Part shown: positions 16,340-25,111 of the stretch, in pieces
Layout: each line of letters opens with the position of its first letter
Position numbering within the stretch: the stretch's first letter is position 1
Origin: Pseudochrobactrum asaccharolyticum
GTDB taxonomy: Bacteria > Pseudomonadota > Alphaproteobacteria > Rhizobiales > Rhizobiaceae
DNA: 64,000 nt
Assembly (NCBI RefSeq): GCF_003314995.1
Contig: NZ_QNRH01000004.1
Location: forward strand, 124,001 to 188,000
Direction: 5' to 3'
Notes under the pieces: generated by a model
The model's database searches: none
Seen by the model: only the letters and a program-made list of their open reading frames with translations
Told to the model about the DNA's origin: nothing
Made by a program: the position numbers and the translations under genes

Positions 16340-17194
16340 ATGGCTCTTTTGGAAATTAAAAACCTGACAGTAGCTTTTGATACATCGACAGGTGCGTTTA
16401 AAGCGGTGGATGGCATCGATATTTCTGTCGATGCCGGTGAAGTGCTGGCGATTGTCGGTGAATCCGGTTCCGGTAAATCTGTCGGTATGCTGGCAGTGAT
16501 GGGGCTGTTGCCTAAAACGGCAACTGTTACTGCTGACAAGATGGAATTTGACGGACGTGATCTGCTCAAAATGAGCGATAAAGAACGCCGTGCAATTATC
16601 GGTCGTGAAATCTCGATGATTTTTCAGGAGCCGATTGCCAGTCTCAATCCGTGCTTTACCGTTGGCTTTCAGCTTGAAGAAGTTCTGCGCTTTCATCTCG
16701 GAATGGGCAAGGCGCAGCGCCGTGCCCGCGCCATTGAATTGCTGGAACTGGTTGGTATCCGTGATGCTGGGGATCGCCTTGGCAGCTATCCACATCAGAT
16801 GTCCGGTGGTCAGTGTCAGCGCGTTATGATTGCCATCGCGATTGCCTGCAATCCGAAGTTGCTGATCGCAGATGAGCCGACAACAGCACTTGATGTGACC
16901 ATTCAGAAGCAGATTCTGGATCTGCTGATGCGGTTGCAGGAAGAGCATGGCATGGGGCTGATCATGATTACGCATGACATGGGTGTTGTGGCAGAAACCG
17001 CAGACCGTGTGATTGTGCAGTATAAAGGCCATAAAATGGAAGATGCGGATGTGCTCTCCTTGTTCGAGAACCCGCAAAATCCTTATACGAAAGCTCTGCT
17101 TTCAGCCTTACCGGAAAATGCGACCGGTGACCGTTTGCCAACGGTTTCTGATTTTGTCCTGCAAAATGCCGCATCGTCAGGAGCAGCCCTATGA
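16340..17194 (+). CDS. dppD: Peptide ABC transporter ATP-binding protein (DppD-like)
   Basis: The 284-residue ATPase has Walker A GESGSGKS (40-47), a Q-loop in MIFQEP, signature MSGGQCQRVM and Walker B LLIADEPTTALD. At 284 residues it is shorter than E. coli DppD (about 327) and appears to lack the cysteine-rich tail that binds an iron-sulfur cluster in some family members. It starts two bases after dppC and overlaps dppF by four bases (ATGA), so translation is coupled. Confidence 0.91.
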   Translation: MALLEIKNLTVAFDTSTGAFKAVDGIDISVDAGEVLAIVGESGSGKSVGMLAVMGLLPKTATVTADKMEFDGRDLLKMSDKERRAIIGREISMIFQEPIASLNPCFTVGFQLEEVLRFHLGMGKAQRRARAIELLELVGIRDAGDRLGSYPHQMSGGQCQRVMIAIAIACNPKLLIADEPTTALDVTIQKQILDLLMRLQEEHGMGLIMITHDMGVVAETADRVIVQYKGHKMEDADVLSLFENPQNPYTKALLSALPENATGDRLPTVSDFVLQNAASSGAAL

Positions 17195-18033
17195 GTGAGA
17201 TCGTTCTTGAAGCCCGTAACATCGTGCGGGATTATCACAGCGGCGGCGGATTGTTCTCCAAGGCAAAAACCGTTCATGCGGTGAAGAATGTCAGCTTCTC
17301 AGTAGAGAAGGGCAAGACATTGGCGATTGTCGGTGAAAGTGGTTGCGGTAAGTCAACACTTGCCCGCATCTTGACTTTGATTGATCCGCAGACATCCGGT
17401 GAATTGCTGATTGACGGGCATCCGGTGAATATTGCGACTGATGGCCTGACCCGCGAAATGCGCCAGCGTGTGCAGATCGTGTTTCAGAACCCTTATGGTT
17501 CGCTTAATCCGCGCCAGAAGATCGGTGATGTGCTGGCAGAACCGCTTTTGCTGAACACCAATCTGTCCGCAAAAGAGCGTCAGGAAAAAGCGATGCAGAT
17601 GCTGCTCAAGGTCGGTCTTGGCCGTGAGCATTTCAATCGCTATCCGCATATGTTCTCCGGTGGTCAGCGTCAGCGTATTGCGATTGCCCGCGCTTTGATG
17701 CTCAGCCCGCGTCTGCTGGTTCTCGATGAGCCGGTGTCGGCGCTCGATCTGTCCGTACAGGCGCAGGTGCTGAACCTTCTTGCCGATTTGCAGGAAGAGT
17801 TTGACCTGACCTATGTCTTCATCAGCCATGACCTGTCAGTGGTGCGCTATATCGCTGACGAAGTGATGGTGATGTATTACGGTGAAGTGGTTGAATACGG
17901 CACACGTGATGATGTGTTCAATAATCCGCGTCACGACTATACCAAGAAGCTGTTTGCGGCCACACCGCGCTCGGATGTTGAAAGTATCCGTCAGCGTGTT
18001 GCAGAACGTGCGAAAAAACGCTCTGCTGCTTAG
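17191..18033 (+). CDS. dppF: Peptide ABC transporter ATP-binding protein (DppF-like)
   Basis: The 280-residue second ATPase has Walker A GESGCGKS (48-55), signature FSGGQRQRIAIARAL and Walker B LLVLDEPVSALD. It pairs with DppD to drive import. It is the last gene of the operon and is followed by an intergenic palindrome and then a strong bidirectional terminator. Confidence 0.92.
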   Translation: MSEIVLEARNIVRDYHSGGGLFSKAKTVHAVKNVSFSVEKGKTLAIVGESGCGKSTLARILTLIDPQTSGELLIDGHPVNIATDGLTREMRQRVQIVFQNPYGSLNPRQKIGDVLAEPLLLNTNLSAKERQEKAMQMLLKVGLGREHFNRYPHMFSGGQRQRIAIARALMLSPRLLVLDEPVSALDLSVQAQVLNLLADLQEEFDLTYVFISHDLSVVRYIADEVMVMYYGEVVEYGTRDDVFNNPRHDYTKKLFAATPRSDVESIRQRVAERAKKRSAA

Positions 18034-18034
18034 T

Positions 18035-18077
18035 GCGCATCCCGAAAAGTGTGAAACGGTTTTCGGATAAGATGCGC
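18035..18077. repeat. GCGCATCCCGAAAA palindromic repeat
   Basis: The outer arms GCGCATC (18035-18041) and GATGCGC (18071-18077) enclose CCGAAAA and TTTTCGG. A related copy is at 56770-56807. Confidence 0.55.
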
Positions 18078-18101
18078 TTTAATAAAGCAGATTAGATAAT
18101 G

Positions 18102-18135
18102 AAAACGCCGCGCTGATTGCTCAGCGCGGCGTTTT
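18102..18135. terminator. Bidirectional terminator between dppF and choV
   Basis: A 15-bp perfect stem (18102-18116 with 18121-18135) with loop TTGC and AAAA/TTTT flanks serves both converging operons. Confidence 0.92.
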
Positions 18136-18153
18136 TATATTAAGATTTAGACT

Positions 18154-19191
18154 TCATTTCTGATGGCGGGTCAGGCTGCGCACCACATCATCCGCAGAGA
18201 TTTTGCCGACAATTGCGCCATTATGCACCACACCAACATCGCCATTATTGCGCACCATCGCCTGCATAATATCCTGAATAGGGGTATCCGGCTTGGCCGT
18301 TGCTGCGAAAGGACGCGGCGGTGCACTACGGTCAAGTGCTGACATGATGTCGGCAGCCAACAAGACACTGAGCGGGTTCATATTGGCGACGAAGTCCGCG
18401 ACATAATCATTGGCCGGTTTGCTGAGAATATCCTGCCCGTTGCCACACTGAATGATACGACCGCCTTCCATGATGGCGATGCGGTTGCCGAGTTTCATTG
18501 CTTCATCCAGATCATGGCTGACAAAGACGATGGTCTTTTTCAGATGATCTTGCAAATGTAATAATTCATCCTGCAAACGTGCGCGGATCAGAGGATCAAG
18601 CGCGGAGAATGGCTCATCCATCAACAGGATCGGAGCGCCGGTAGCAAAAGCGCGGGCAAGACCGACACGCTGCTGCATGCCGCCGGACAATTCCCCGACT
18701 TTGCGTGTTGCCCAGTCCTGTAGGCCTACCAATTCAAGCTGATGTGCGACTGCTTCTGCACGTTCCTGCTTTTTAAGTCCTGCAATTTCCAAACCGAAGC
18801 CGACATTATCTGCGACTGTGCGCCAAGGCAGCAGGCCGAATTGCTGGAACACCATCGAGATCAGATGGGTACGCAGATAGCGCAATTCTTTTGTACCGGT
18901 ATCCGTGACATTAAACGCCTGATTATCGTGATAAACAGTGACACAACCGCGGCTGATCGGGGTGAGGCGGTTGATGGCGCGCAATAATGTGGATTTTCCG
19001 GAACCGGACAAGCCCATCAGAACGAGTAATTCGCCCTCACGGATATCCAGTGAACAATTATGAACACCAAGGATATGTCCGGTTTCTTCCTGAATTTCTG
19101 TCCGACTAAAGCCCTGATCAGCAAGATCAAGCGCACGATCCGTCTTATTGCCGAAAACAATACTGATATTTTGAAGACTGATTGAAGCCAT
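18154..19191 (-). CDS. choV: Choline/glycine betaine ABC transporter ATPase (ChoV/ProV-like)
   Basis: The 345-residue ATPase has Walker A GLSGSGKST (60-68), signature LSGGMQQRVGLARA, Walker B ILLMDEPFSALD, and a C-terminal CBS-type regulatory region (about 295-343). It drives uptake of choline or betaine with ChoW and ChoX, giving osmoprotection or a carbon and phosphatidylcholine source. It begins two bases after choW on the same strand. Choline is favoured because the operon order XWV and the binding protein match the rhizobial cho system. Confidence 0.88.
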   Translation of the reverse strand: MASISLQNISIVFGNKTDRALDLADQGFSRTEIQEETGHILGVHNCSLDIREGELLVLMGLSGSGKSTLLRAINRLTPISRGCVTVYHDNQAFNVTDTGTKELRYLRTHLISMVFQQFGLLPWRTVADNVGFGLEIAGLKKQERAEAVAHQLELVGLQDWATRKVGELSGGMQQRVGLARAFATGAPILLMDEPFSALDPLIRARLQDELLHLQDHLKKTIVFVSHDLDEAMKLGNRIAIMEGGRIIQCGNGQDILSKPANDYVADFVANMNPLSVLLAADIMSALDRSAPPRPFAATAKPDTPIQDIMQAMVRNNGDVGVVHNGAIVGKISADDVVRSLTRHQK

Positions 19192-19193
19192 GA

Positions 19194-20030
19194 TTATTTT
19201 TCCCTGCCCGGACGGAAGATGCGGTCGAGAATAATAGCGACAACAACAATGACTAATCCGGCTTCAAAGCCCAGTGCGGTATTCACGGAGTTCAATGCGC
19301 GTACGACCGGCACGCCAAGACCATTGGCGCCAACGAGCGCAGCAATCACGACCATCGACAAAGACAGCATAATGGTCTGTGTGAGACCTGCCAGAATTTG
19401 CGGCATGGCGTAAGGCAGTTCAATTTTCCAGAGCAATTGGCGACGGGATGCACCGAATGCCTCACCGGCTTCTTTCAAATGCGATGGTGTTGAAGAAATA
19501 CCGAGATGGGTCAGGCGCACAGGGGCGGGCAGGACAAAAATTGCTGTGGCCAGCAGCCCCGGTACCATACCAATGCCGAAAAATACAATCGCCGGAATGA
19601 GATAGACAAAGGTTGGCAAAGTCTGCATCAGATCGAGGATCGGGCGCAGTACTGCATAGAGTTTTGGCCGGTGCGCGGAGGCAATACCAAGCGGTACGCC
19701 GAGCGCCATGCAGATAAAACAGGCTGAGAGAACCAGTGTCAGGGTTTCCAGTGTCTGATCCCAGTAGCCCTGATTGAGAATAAACAAAAAGCCCAGAATA
19801 GTCAGGACAACAGTCGAGATTTTACGCTGCAAACCCCATGCGATGGCTGCAAAAATCGCAATCAATATAAAGGGATGCGGAAATTTCAATACGGCCAGCA
19901 AGCCGTCAATCAAAGTCTGCATAACGGCGGCAATACCGTCGAACAGCCAGCTCAGATTTTCAGTTAACCAGGTGACAGCATTTTTTGCCGTGCGCCCGAC
20001 GGGAATTTTTTGTGAAGTCAGCCAGTCCAA
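19194..20030 (-). CDS. choW: Choline/glycine betaine ABC transporter permease (ChoW/ProW-like)
   Basis: The 278-residue permease has about six TM segments and the conserved LPTFVYLIPAIVFFGIG and EAA-like EAFGASRRQLLWKIELP. The only start that keeps the family N-terminus (DWLTSQKIPVGRTAKNAV) is TTG at 20030; the next in-frame ATG would remove about 36 residues. The ribosome site is poor, so expression may depend on translation elsewhere in the operon or be low. It follows choX across a 126-base gap with a hairpin. Confidence 0.87.
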   Translation of the reverse strand: MDWLTSQKIPVGRTAKNAVTWLTENLSWLFDGIAAVMQTLIDGLLAVLKFPHPFILIAIFAAIAWGLQRKISTVVLTILGFLFILNQGYWDQTLETLTLVLSACFICMALGVPLGIASAHRPKLYAVLRPILDLMQTLPTFVYLIPAIVFFGIGMVPGLLATAIFVLPAPVRLTHLGISSTPSHLKEAGEAFGASRRQLLWKIELPYAMPQILAGLTQTIMLSLSMVVIAALVGANGLGVPVVRALNSVNTALGFEAGLVIVVVAIILDRIFRPGREK

Positions 20031-20110
20031 AAGTCAGGCCCCCGTTTCCTGTCAGTATAGTCCGGAGCATATCCGGTTGAAAAATAATCGAAAATACTGC
20101 TGTCAATCTG

Positions 20111-20143
20111 AAGCAGCTACTCTGAAGTTCAGAGCAGCTGCTT
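20111..20143 (-). terminator. Hairpin between choX and choW
   Basis: The arms 20111-20126 and 20128-20143 pair over 16 positions with one G-U on the minus strand and a one-base gap between them. There is no T run, which suggests message processing that favours the binding protein. Confidence 0.5.
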
Positions 20144-20156
20144 TTATCGGTAATAT

Positions 20157-21152
20157 TTAAAGGCCGAAAGCTGCTTTCACAGTTGCCAGTCCGTCCTTAC
20201 CATCCAGTGTGGTGACGTCTTTCAGCCACGGGCTGAGCGCATCCGGATTGGCCTTGACCCATGCAGTTGCTGCTTTTGCCGGATCTTCACCATCATCAAG
20301 AATTTGACCCATGATCTGGTTTTCCATTTCAAGGGTGAACTCAAGATTGGTCAGGAATTTTCCGACATTCGGGCATTGCTCGGTGTAGCCGTTCCAGACA
20401 TTGGTTTCGACTTTTGCACCGCCGAGGTTCGGACCAAAGAACTCATCGCCGCCTTCGAGATAGCGCATATCAAAGCGCGAGTTCATCGGATGCGGTTCCC
20501 AGCCTAAGAAGACCACAGGCTTCTTAGCTTTAATATCCTTGGCGACTTGTGCCAGCATGCCCTGTTCTGAGGATTCCGCGAGATCAAAACCTTTGAGGTC
20601 AAAGGCACCTTTGGAAATCATGTCGAGAATCAGACGGTTGCCGTCATTGCCCGGTTCAATGCCATAGATTTTATTGCCGAGCTTGTCTTTGAACTTGGCG
20701 ATATCAGAGAAGTTTTTGAGCCCCTCATCATAGGCAAATGCAGGGACTGCCAATGTGTATTTTGCGCCGGTCAGATTGGTGCGCAGGGTAATAACAGTTT
20801 TATCATCAAGATAAGGCTGCAAATCCGCAGCCATTGACGGGTTCCAGAAGCCGAGGAACACATCAATATCTTTCTTGCTCAGTGATGCATAGGTCACCGG
20901 CACAGACAGAATTTTGATATCAGTTTTATAGCCGAGTGCTTTGAGAATTTCTGTTGTGACGGCAGTGGTCGAGGTAATATCTGTCCAGCCGACATCAGAA
21001 AAACGGATGGTTGAGCAGGCTTCAGGTTCCGCAGCCATTGTACCGGAACTGCCGGCGAAAAAGGCGGCGCAGCTCAACGCCAGAGCTGCAGCCCGGGTTT
21101 TCGTCATCGACAATTTGGTTGGGTACAGCTGTTTTGCTGACTGGAAATGCAT
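20157..21152 (-). CDS. choX: Choline-binding periplasmic protein (ChoX-like)
   Basis: The 331-residue binding protein of the OpuAC family has a signal peptide ending AGSSGTMAAEPEACS. The body has the family hallmarks FSDVGWTDITSTTAVTTEIL and FLGWEPHPMNSRFDM, with aromatic residues that box the trimethylammonium group. In Sinorhizobium ChoX binds choline tightly and betaine weakly. The chosen ATG at 21152 lies four bases after GGAGAG; ATG 21164, four codons earlier, is upstream of that site. Confidence 0.87.
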   Translation of the reverse strand: MHFQSAKQLYPTKLSMTKTRAAALALSCAAFFAGSSGTMAAEPEACSTIRFSDVGWTDITSTTAVTTEILKALGYKTDIKILSVPVTYASLSKKDIDVFLGFWNPSMAADLQPYLDDKTVITLRTNLTGAKYTLAVPAFAYDEGLKNFSDIAKFKDKLGNKIYGIEPGNDGNRLILDMISKGAFDLKGFDLAESSEQGMLAQVAKDIKAKKPVVFLGWEPHPMNSRFDMRYLEGGDEFFGPNLGGAKVETNVWNGYTEQCPNVGKFLTNLEFTLEMENQIMGQILDDGEDPAKAATAWVKANPDALSPWLKDVTTLDGKDGLATVKAAFGL

Positions 21153-21697
21153 GAATCTCTCCATTGACCGGATTATATTTATTTATCACAGAGCATTTCC
21201 GCTTCCCCGAAACTGCTCTGTTGTTTGTATTTATGCAGTTTGACAGAAAACCGCAGCACAGTTTTGTGCGACATGTTCCGGCCCCTCAAAGTTAAACAAG
21301 CATCAAAGTCCGGAGTCTTCAAGCTGTTTTGTTCCTCTAGAATCCGCAAACACGACAATTAAAGTCGGAATGAGGCAGGCTAAAAATAATATGCAGTAAT
21401 TTCAAGGCTAAAGCTGAAAATTAAATTCAGAATCACCATTGAATGCCGGATGCGCCGTTTTATATCCCGATAAGAATAACTAAATTGACGGTAAGGATTG
21501 TGCCGCAATATCTGCGCTGTCTGTGAGACAGTTGCAGAGTTTGAAGTGCATTGCCGGATCTGCGGCATTCAGGATTTTAAAAATCCGGTGCTGTTGCGTA
21601 TTTCTGTGAAACTATGCAAGGGTTTACGGGAAAAATGTTTTGTCCGGTTTCAGGCTGATCAGCATGCCGGATATGAGCTGAAATAAAGGACAAGGCC
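21153..21697. other. 545-base divergent intergenic region
   Basis: It holds the choX promoter (left) and that of the DUF2333 gene (right). A hairpin with arms ACAGAGCA and TGCTCTGT (21188-21195, 21214-21221) encloses a GCATTTCC-like core, perhaps a degenerate intergenic repeat. No gene supported. Confidence 0.45.
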
Positions 21698-22954
21698 GTG
21701 AGGATCATCGGAAATATCTTTGCTTTTATAGGGCGTATGATTGCAGCATTGCTGCGCCTGATCGCTGTGCCGCTCGGGGCACTTTGGCGCGTTTATCGCG
21801 GCCGAAGCGTCTTGTGGAAAACCATTATTGCGGTCGTCGTTATCGGCTGGGCAGGGCTCTACGGCTATTTCATGCTACAGACACAGATCTGGACAAATTT
21901 TGATCCGGACTATCCAGCTAAATACGCTTATCAGAATGCTGTTACGCCGGGTGAGGCAGTTGATCCTGCCAAAATTGCTGCGCCAACACCTGCACCGGAA
22001 CCGGCAAAAGAACTGGTTGAACCAACGGCCACGCCTGCGGAGACACCAAAAGATAATGCAGAGAATGTTCCGGCAAGTCCGGATACTCCTGAGCCGCAAC
22101 CGGCACCGCAGAGTGCATTTTTGCAATCACAAAAACCACGAGTTTGCGCGCCGTCTGCTTTGGCAGAGGTGACCGCTGAGCTGACCGATTTTAACGTCAA
22201 TCAGAATGCGTGGATCTCCTCCATGCTGTTCTATAAAATGGGTTTCTTCGGGCTGGATTGGGATAGAACGCCGTTTCTGGATAACAAAGCCTCGTTCCAG
22301 CGCGGTGTGCATTCGGCTGTTCGCCGGACGACGATTGAACTGGTTGACTCTCTTGGCCGTCTGCGTGGCACTTCGCAGATCGACGGTGATCTGCAGAAAG
22401 CCCGCGGTAATGTGCAGTTCCGTGAAGATACATGGTATTTCGGCCTGAGCCCGTTTGGTCCGAAAACACCGACGCCAAGCTATTATCGCTCGGCAATCAA
22501 AGAACTACGCTCGTTCAATACGCGTCTCGAGAATTGCGAAGCGACATTTGATGCTCGTGCGGACAATCTTATTCAATATGTCGATCGTATCGCCAGTGAT
22601 CTTGGTTCAACCTCGGCAATCCTGAAGGACCGCTCAGACAATTATCATGCGGGTTGGTTTGATACCCGTGCGGATGATCGTTTCTGGTTCGCCTATGGTC
22701 AGCTCTATGCTTATTATGGTTTGATCCGTGCAACGCATTCGGATTTTAAAGCTGTTCTGGCCGAAAAACATCTGGATGGTCTGTGGGATACAATGGAGCA
22801 GCAATTGCGCTCCGCATTGGACATGCAGCCGGTAATCGTTTCCAACGGGCGGCAGGATGCATGGTTTACGCCTTCGCATCTGACAACGATGGGTTTCCAC
22901 ATCCTGCGCGTGCGTTCCAATCTGGTGGATATCCGTCAGGTTCTGGAGCGCTGA
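21698..22954 (+). CDS. DUF2333 family membrane protein
   Basis: This 418-residue protein has an N-terminal membrane region (two hydrophobic stretches, about 5-28 and 38-62), a proline/alanine/glutamate-rich linker (about 95-145), and a folded periplasmic domain with GFFGLDWDRTPFLDN and WYFGLSPFGPKTPTP that marks DUF2333. Function is unknown. The start is GTG at 21698 behind AAAGGA. The low-complexity linker suggests it spans the periplasm. Confidence 0.82.
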   Translation: MRIIGNIFAFIGRMIAALLRLIAVPLGALWRVYRGRSVLWKTIIAVVVIGWAGLYGYFMLQTQIWTNFDPDYPAKYAYQNAVTPGEAVDPAKIAAPTPAPEPAKELVEPTATPAETPKDNAENVPASPDTPEPQPAPQSAFLQSQKPRVCAPSALAEVTAELTDFNVNQNAWISSMLFYKMGFFGLDWDRTPFLDNKASFQRGVHSAVRRTTIELVDSLGRLRGTSQIDGDLQKARGNVQFREDTWYFGLSPFGPKTPTPSYYRSAIKELRSFNTRLENCEATFDARADNLIQYVDRIASDLGSTSAILKDRSDNYHAGWFDTRADDRFWFAYGQLYAYYGLIRATHSDFKAVLAEKHLDGLWDTMEQQLRSALDMQPVIVSNGRQDAWFTPSHLTTMGFHILRVRSNLVDIRQVLER

Positions 22955-22993
22955 TTATCAGGGCAGCTATGTTTTAAATCACTCTGCCGCATG

Positions 22994-23034
22994 ATAGAGC
23001 GGTTCCATGAAATAGGAACCGCTCTATTTTTTTG
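22994..23034 (+). terminator. TAGAGCGGTTCC hairpin serving as terminator
   Basis: A 13-bp perfect stem (22994-23006 with 23015-23027) is followed by seven T. The arm is the same repeat seen at 11832-11873, here used as the end of the DUF2333 transcript. Confidence 0.8.
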
Positions 23035-23040
23035 TTTGTC

Positions 23041-23085
23041 GCATTGTCCGGAGCAAAATCGTGCAACGGTTTTGCTGGAAATGCT
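23041..23085. repeat. Brucellaceae-type intergenic palindrome (GCATTGTCCGG...GGAAATGC)
   Basis: It starts GCATTGTCCGGAGCAAAATC and ends TTTTGCTGGAAATGC, the reverse arrangement of the 11772-11816 copy. It fills the space up to the next ribosome site. Confidence 0.6.
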
Positions 23086-23120
23086 CCAGGCGTGGCAGAG
23101 TTTTTTATCAGGATGAGACT

Positions 23121-24092
23121 ATGGAATTACCGGCTGCATTGAGACAGGTCGTTGATGCGCAATTACAAGGCGTTGCGCTGGCTGATTTGCAGAAGGCTTC
23201 GGCGGTGCTGAGCCGTCGTTATCGCGCAGAAACCCGTGACGGCAAGTGGCACTTATCTGACGAACTGGCAGCATATGCTTATCTGGCGGCACGCTTACCT
23301 GCGACTTTTGCCGCTGTCACCTCTGCTTTGCAGGAAACAGCGCATTTATGTGGCGAGTTTTCTCCGCGTAGCCATCTGGATATTGGTGCAGGACCTGGAA
23401 CGGCACTTTGGGCTGCTTCTGACGTCTGGCCGGAGATTGAGCAATCCTGTTTGCTGGAGGGCAGCAATGCGATCCGTGCAGTGGGAGAGAAGCTTTCCGC
23501 CCATGCACCGGTTGCGGATGTGCAATGGGTCGCTGCTGATGTGACAACAGGTTTGAAAAATGCACAAGCTTCAGATCTGGTGACACTGGCCTATGTGCTG
23601 GATGAGCTGAGCGAGGCAGCGCGACAACAGTTGATCGCGCAATTGTGGAATCTCACAGAAGGCGTGTTTGTGATTGTCGAGCCCGGCACACCGGCTGGCT
23701 GGCAGCGTATTCTTGATGCCCGCGCACAATTACAGGCTTTGGGCGCATATATTGTAGCACCATGTACACATAGTCAGTCTTGTGCTGTGCAGGCACCGGA
23801 TTGGTGTCATTTTTCACGGCGTGTTGCGCGAACCAAAATTCACCGGATGACCAAAGAGGCGGATGTGCCTTGGGAGGACGAGAAGTTCAGTTATCTGGCC
23901 GTGTCCCGTCAGCCTGTGGCACTCGGCGGACAGCGCGTATTGATGCAGCCGAAAATCGGTGGTGGCAAAGTTACGGTCAAACTTTGCCACACGGATGGTA
24001 CGGTTGCCGAGGCGCTGATTACTAAACGTGATAAAGCCCTGTTTGCGCAGGCGCGACGAGCCGATTGGGGTGATCTGATCGGTATTGAATAA
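23121..24092 (+). CDS. Rsm22-family small-ribosome methyltransferase-like protein
   Basis: The 323-residue protein has a Rossmann-type SAM domain (LDIGAGPGTALWAA, about 93-106) and the family cysteine set in CTHSQSCAVQAPDWCHF, which binds an iron-sulfur cluster or metal in Rsm22/METTL17 relatives. Rsm22 proteins act in small-subunit ribosome assembly, in mitochondria and alphaproteobacteria. The ATG at 23121 follows AGGA; the longer open frame reads through an intergenic repeat and is rejected. Transcribed alone between two terminators. Confidence 0.85.
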   Translation: MELPAALRQVVDAQLQGVALADLQKASAVLSRRYRAETRDGKWHLSDELAAYAYLAARLPATFAAVTSALQETAHLCGEFSPRSHLDIGAGPGTALWAASDVWPEIEQSCLLEGSNAIRAVGEKLSAHAPVADVQWVAADVTTGLKNAQASDLVTLAYVLDELSEAARQQLIAQLWNLTEGVFVIVEPGTPAGWQRILDARAQLQALGAYIVAPCTHSQSCAVQAPDWCHFSRRVARTKIHRMTKEADVPWEDEKFSYLAVSRQPVALGGQRVLMQPKIGGGKVTVKLCHTDGTVAEALITKRDKALFAQARRADWGDLIGIE

Positions 24093-24107
24093 AATCTGAG
24101 ATATAAA

Positions 24108-24133
24108 AAAGCCCGCTGAAAGCGGGCTTTTCC
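24108..24133. terminator. Bidirectional terminator between the Rsm22 gene and ompW
   Basis: A perfect 10-bp stem (24108-24117 with 24121-24130) with A run before and T run after serves the converging genes. Confidence 0.88.
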
Positions 24134-24140
24134 ATGAAAT

Positions 24141-24839
24141 TCAGAAACGGTAGGTGATACCTGTACCGATCAGCCATGGGTCAAGCTTGGCTTTGCCACT
24201 CATTTCTGTGCCGCCGACAGTAACGTCGAAGTTCGGACGCAGATAGAGTTTTTTAACGTCAACGTTGAAGCCCCAATGATCGTCGATCATGTAGTCAAAA
24301 CCAACCTGAAGCGCACCGCCGAAAGTATTCTTAACTTTCAGATAGTCTGCATCGTGGTTCTTCTGGTTATAGAAGAAGGTGTAGTTCACACCGGCACCGA
24401 TATATGGCTTGAAAGCACCAAAATCAGTGAAGTGATACTGCAGGGTCAGAGTTGGTGGCAGCAGCCATGTTTTACCAACATCAAGACCATCAATAGCGCC
24501 TTTGCCGGTAATGTTGGAATAGGTTGTACCAAGGATCAGCTCAGCGGCAATATTATTGGTGAAGTAGTAGGAAATGTCGAGTTCCGGCACGACTGTATTG
24601 GAGGCTTTAATGCCTGAACCCGGTACTTCGTTGACATAACCACGATTTTCCGGAACGACGCCAAGCGCACGAACGCGAACCTGCCACGGGCTGAGTACAA
24701 CCGGCAGATTTTCTGTAATCTGAGGTTCAACCGGTGCAATAATTGCATCGGCAGCCAGAACAGGCTGCACTGCAAGAGCAGTGAGTGCTGTTGCGGCCAG
24801 AAGGGCGCAGGTGTGACGGTTTGCCGAAAATAATGCCAT
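24141..24839 (-). CDS. ompW: OmpW-family outer membrane beta-barrel protein
   Basis: The 232-residue protein has a signal peptide (cleavage near LAA|DA at 30) and an eight-stranded barrel ending in YRF, the outer membrane C-terminal signature. Family motifs include WLLPPTLTLQYHF and YIGAGVNYTFFYN. OmpW proteins let small hydrophobic molecules cross the outer membrane and often respond to oxygen and stress. A perfect FNR-type box about 95 bases upstream supports oxygen control. The ATG follows AAGGATATC. Confidence 0.9.
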   Translation of the reverse strand: MALFSANRHTCALLAATALTALAVQPVLAADAIIAPVEPQITENLPVVLSPWQVRVRALGVVPENRGYVNEVPGSGIKASNTVVPELDISYYFTNNIAAELILGTTYSNITGKGAIDGLDVGKTWLLPPTLTLQYHFTDFGAFKPYIGAGVNYTFFYNQKNHDADYLKVKNTFGGALQVGFDYMIDDHWGFNVDVKKLYLRPNFDVTVGGTEMSGKAKLDPWLIGTGITYRF

Positions 24840-24931
24840 GTCAGATATCCTTAAAGCTCAGGAATGCACAGGTTTAAATTAAGTTGTGCTTATGAATGCA
24901 TGTAAAATGACAGGCGGCAAGGAACTCTCCA

Positions 24932-24945
24932 TTGATTGAAATCAA
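24932..24945. promoter_or_regulatory. FNR/FixK-type box upstream of ompW
   Basis: TTGAT-TGAA-ATCAA is a perfect match to the symmetrical TTGAT-N4-ATCAA consensus of FNR, FnrN and FixK. It is centred about 100 bases before the ompW start. Confidence 0.65.
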
Positions 24946-24959
24946 TCAGGCATAGCAAA

Positions 24960-24992
24960 ACACCGCATTACAGATTGATTGTAATGCGGTGT
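24960..24992 (-). terminator. Terminator of the glutathionyl-hydroquinone reductase gene
   Basis: A 12-bp stem including CACCGCATTAC (24961-24971) and its complement (24981-24991) is followed on the minus strand by GTTTTGC. It lies about 120 bases beyond the upstream gene's stop. Confidence 0.65.
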
Positions 24993-25111
24993 GATAAAAT
25001 TGACACGTTGAGTAAGGTGCTCTTTTATATTCATTCAGAGTATTTTTATGTATAGATCGTGTTTTTCAGGTAGTTTTTACTTGGTGAATCAATTTGTATT
25101 AAGTTGAAAAA

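Noticed and set aside
15716-17077. Long minus-strand open frame (453 codons) opposite dppC/dppD
   Set aside because: It lies entirely antisense to two clear ABC transporter genes and its protein is Cys/His/Asn/Thr-rich with no family resemblance.
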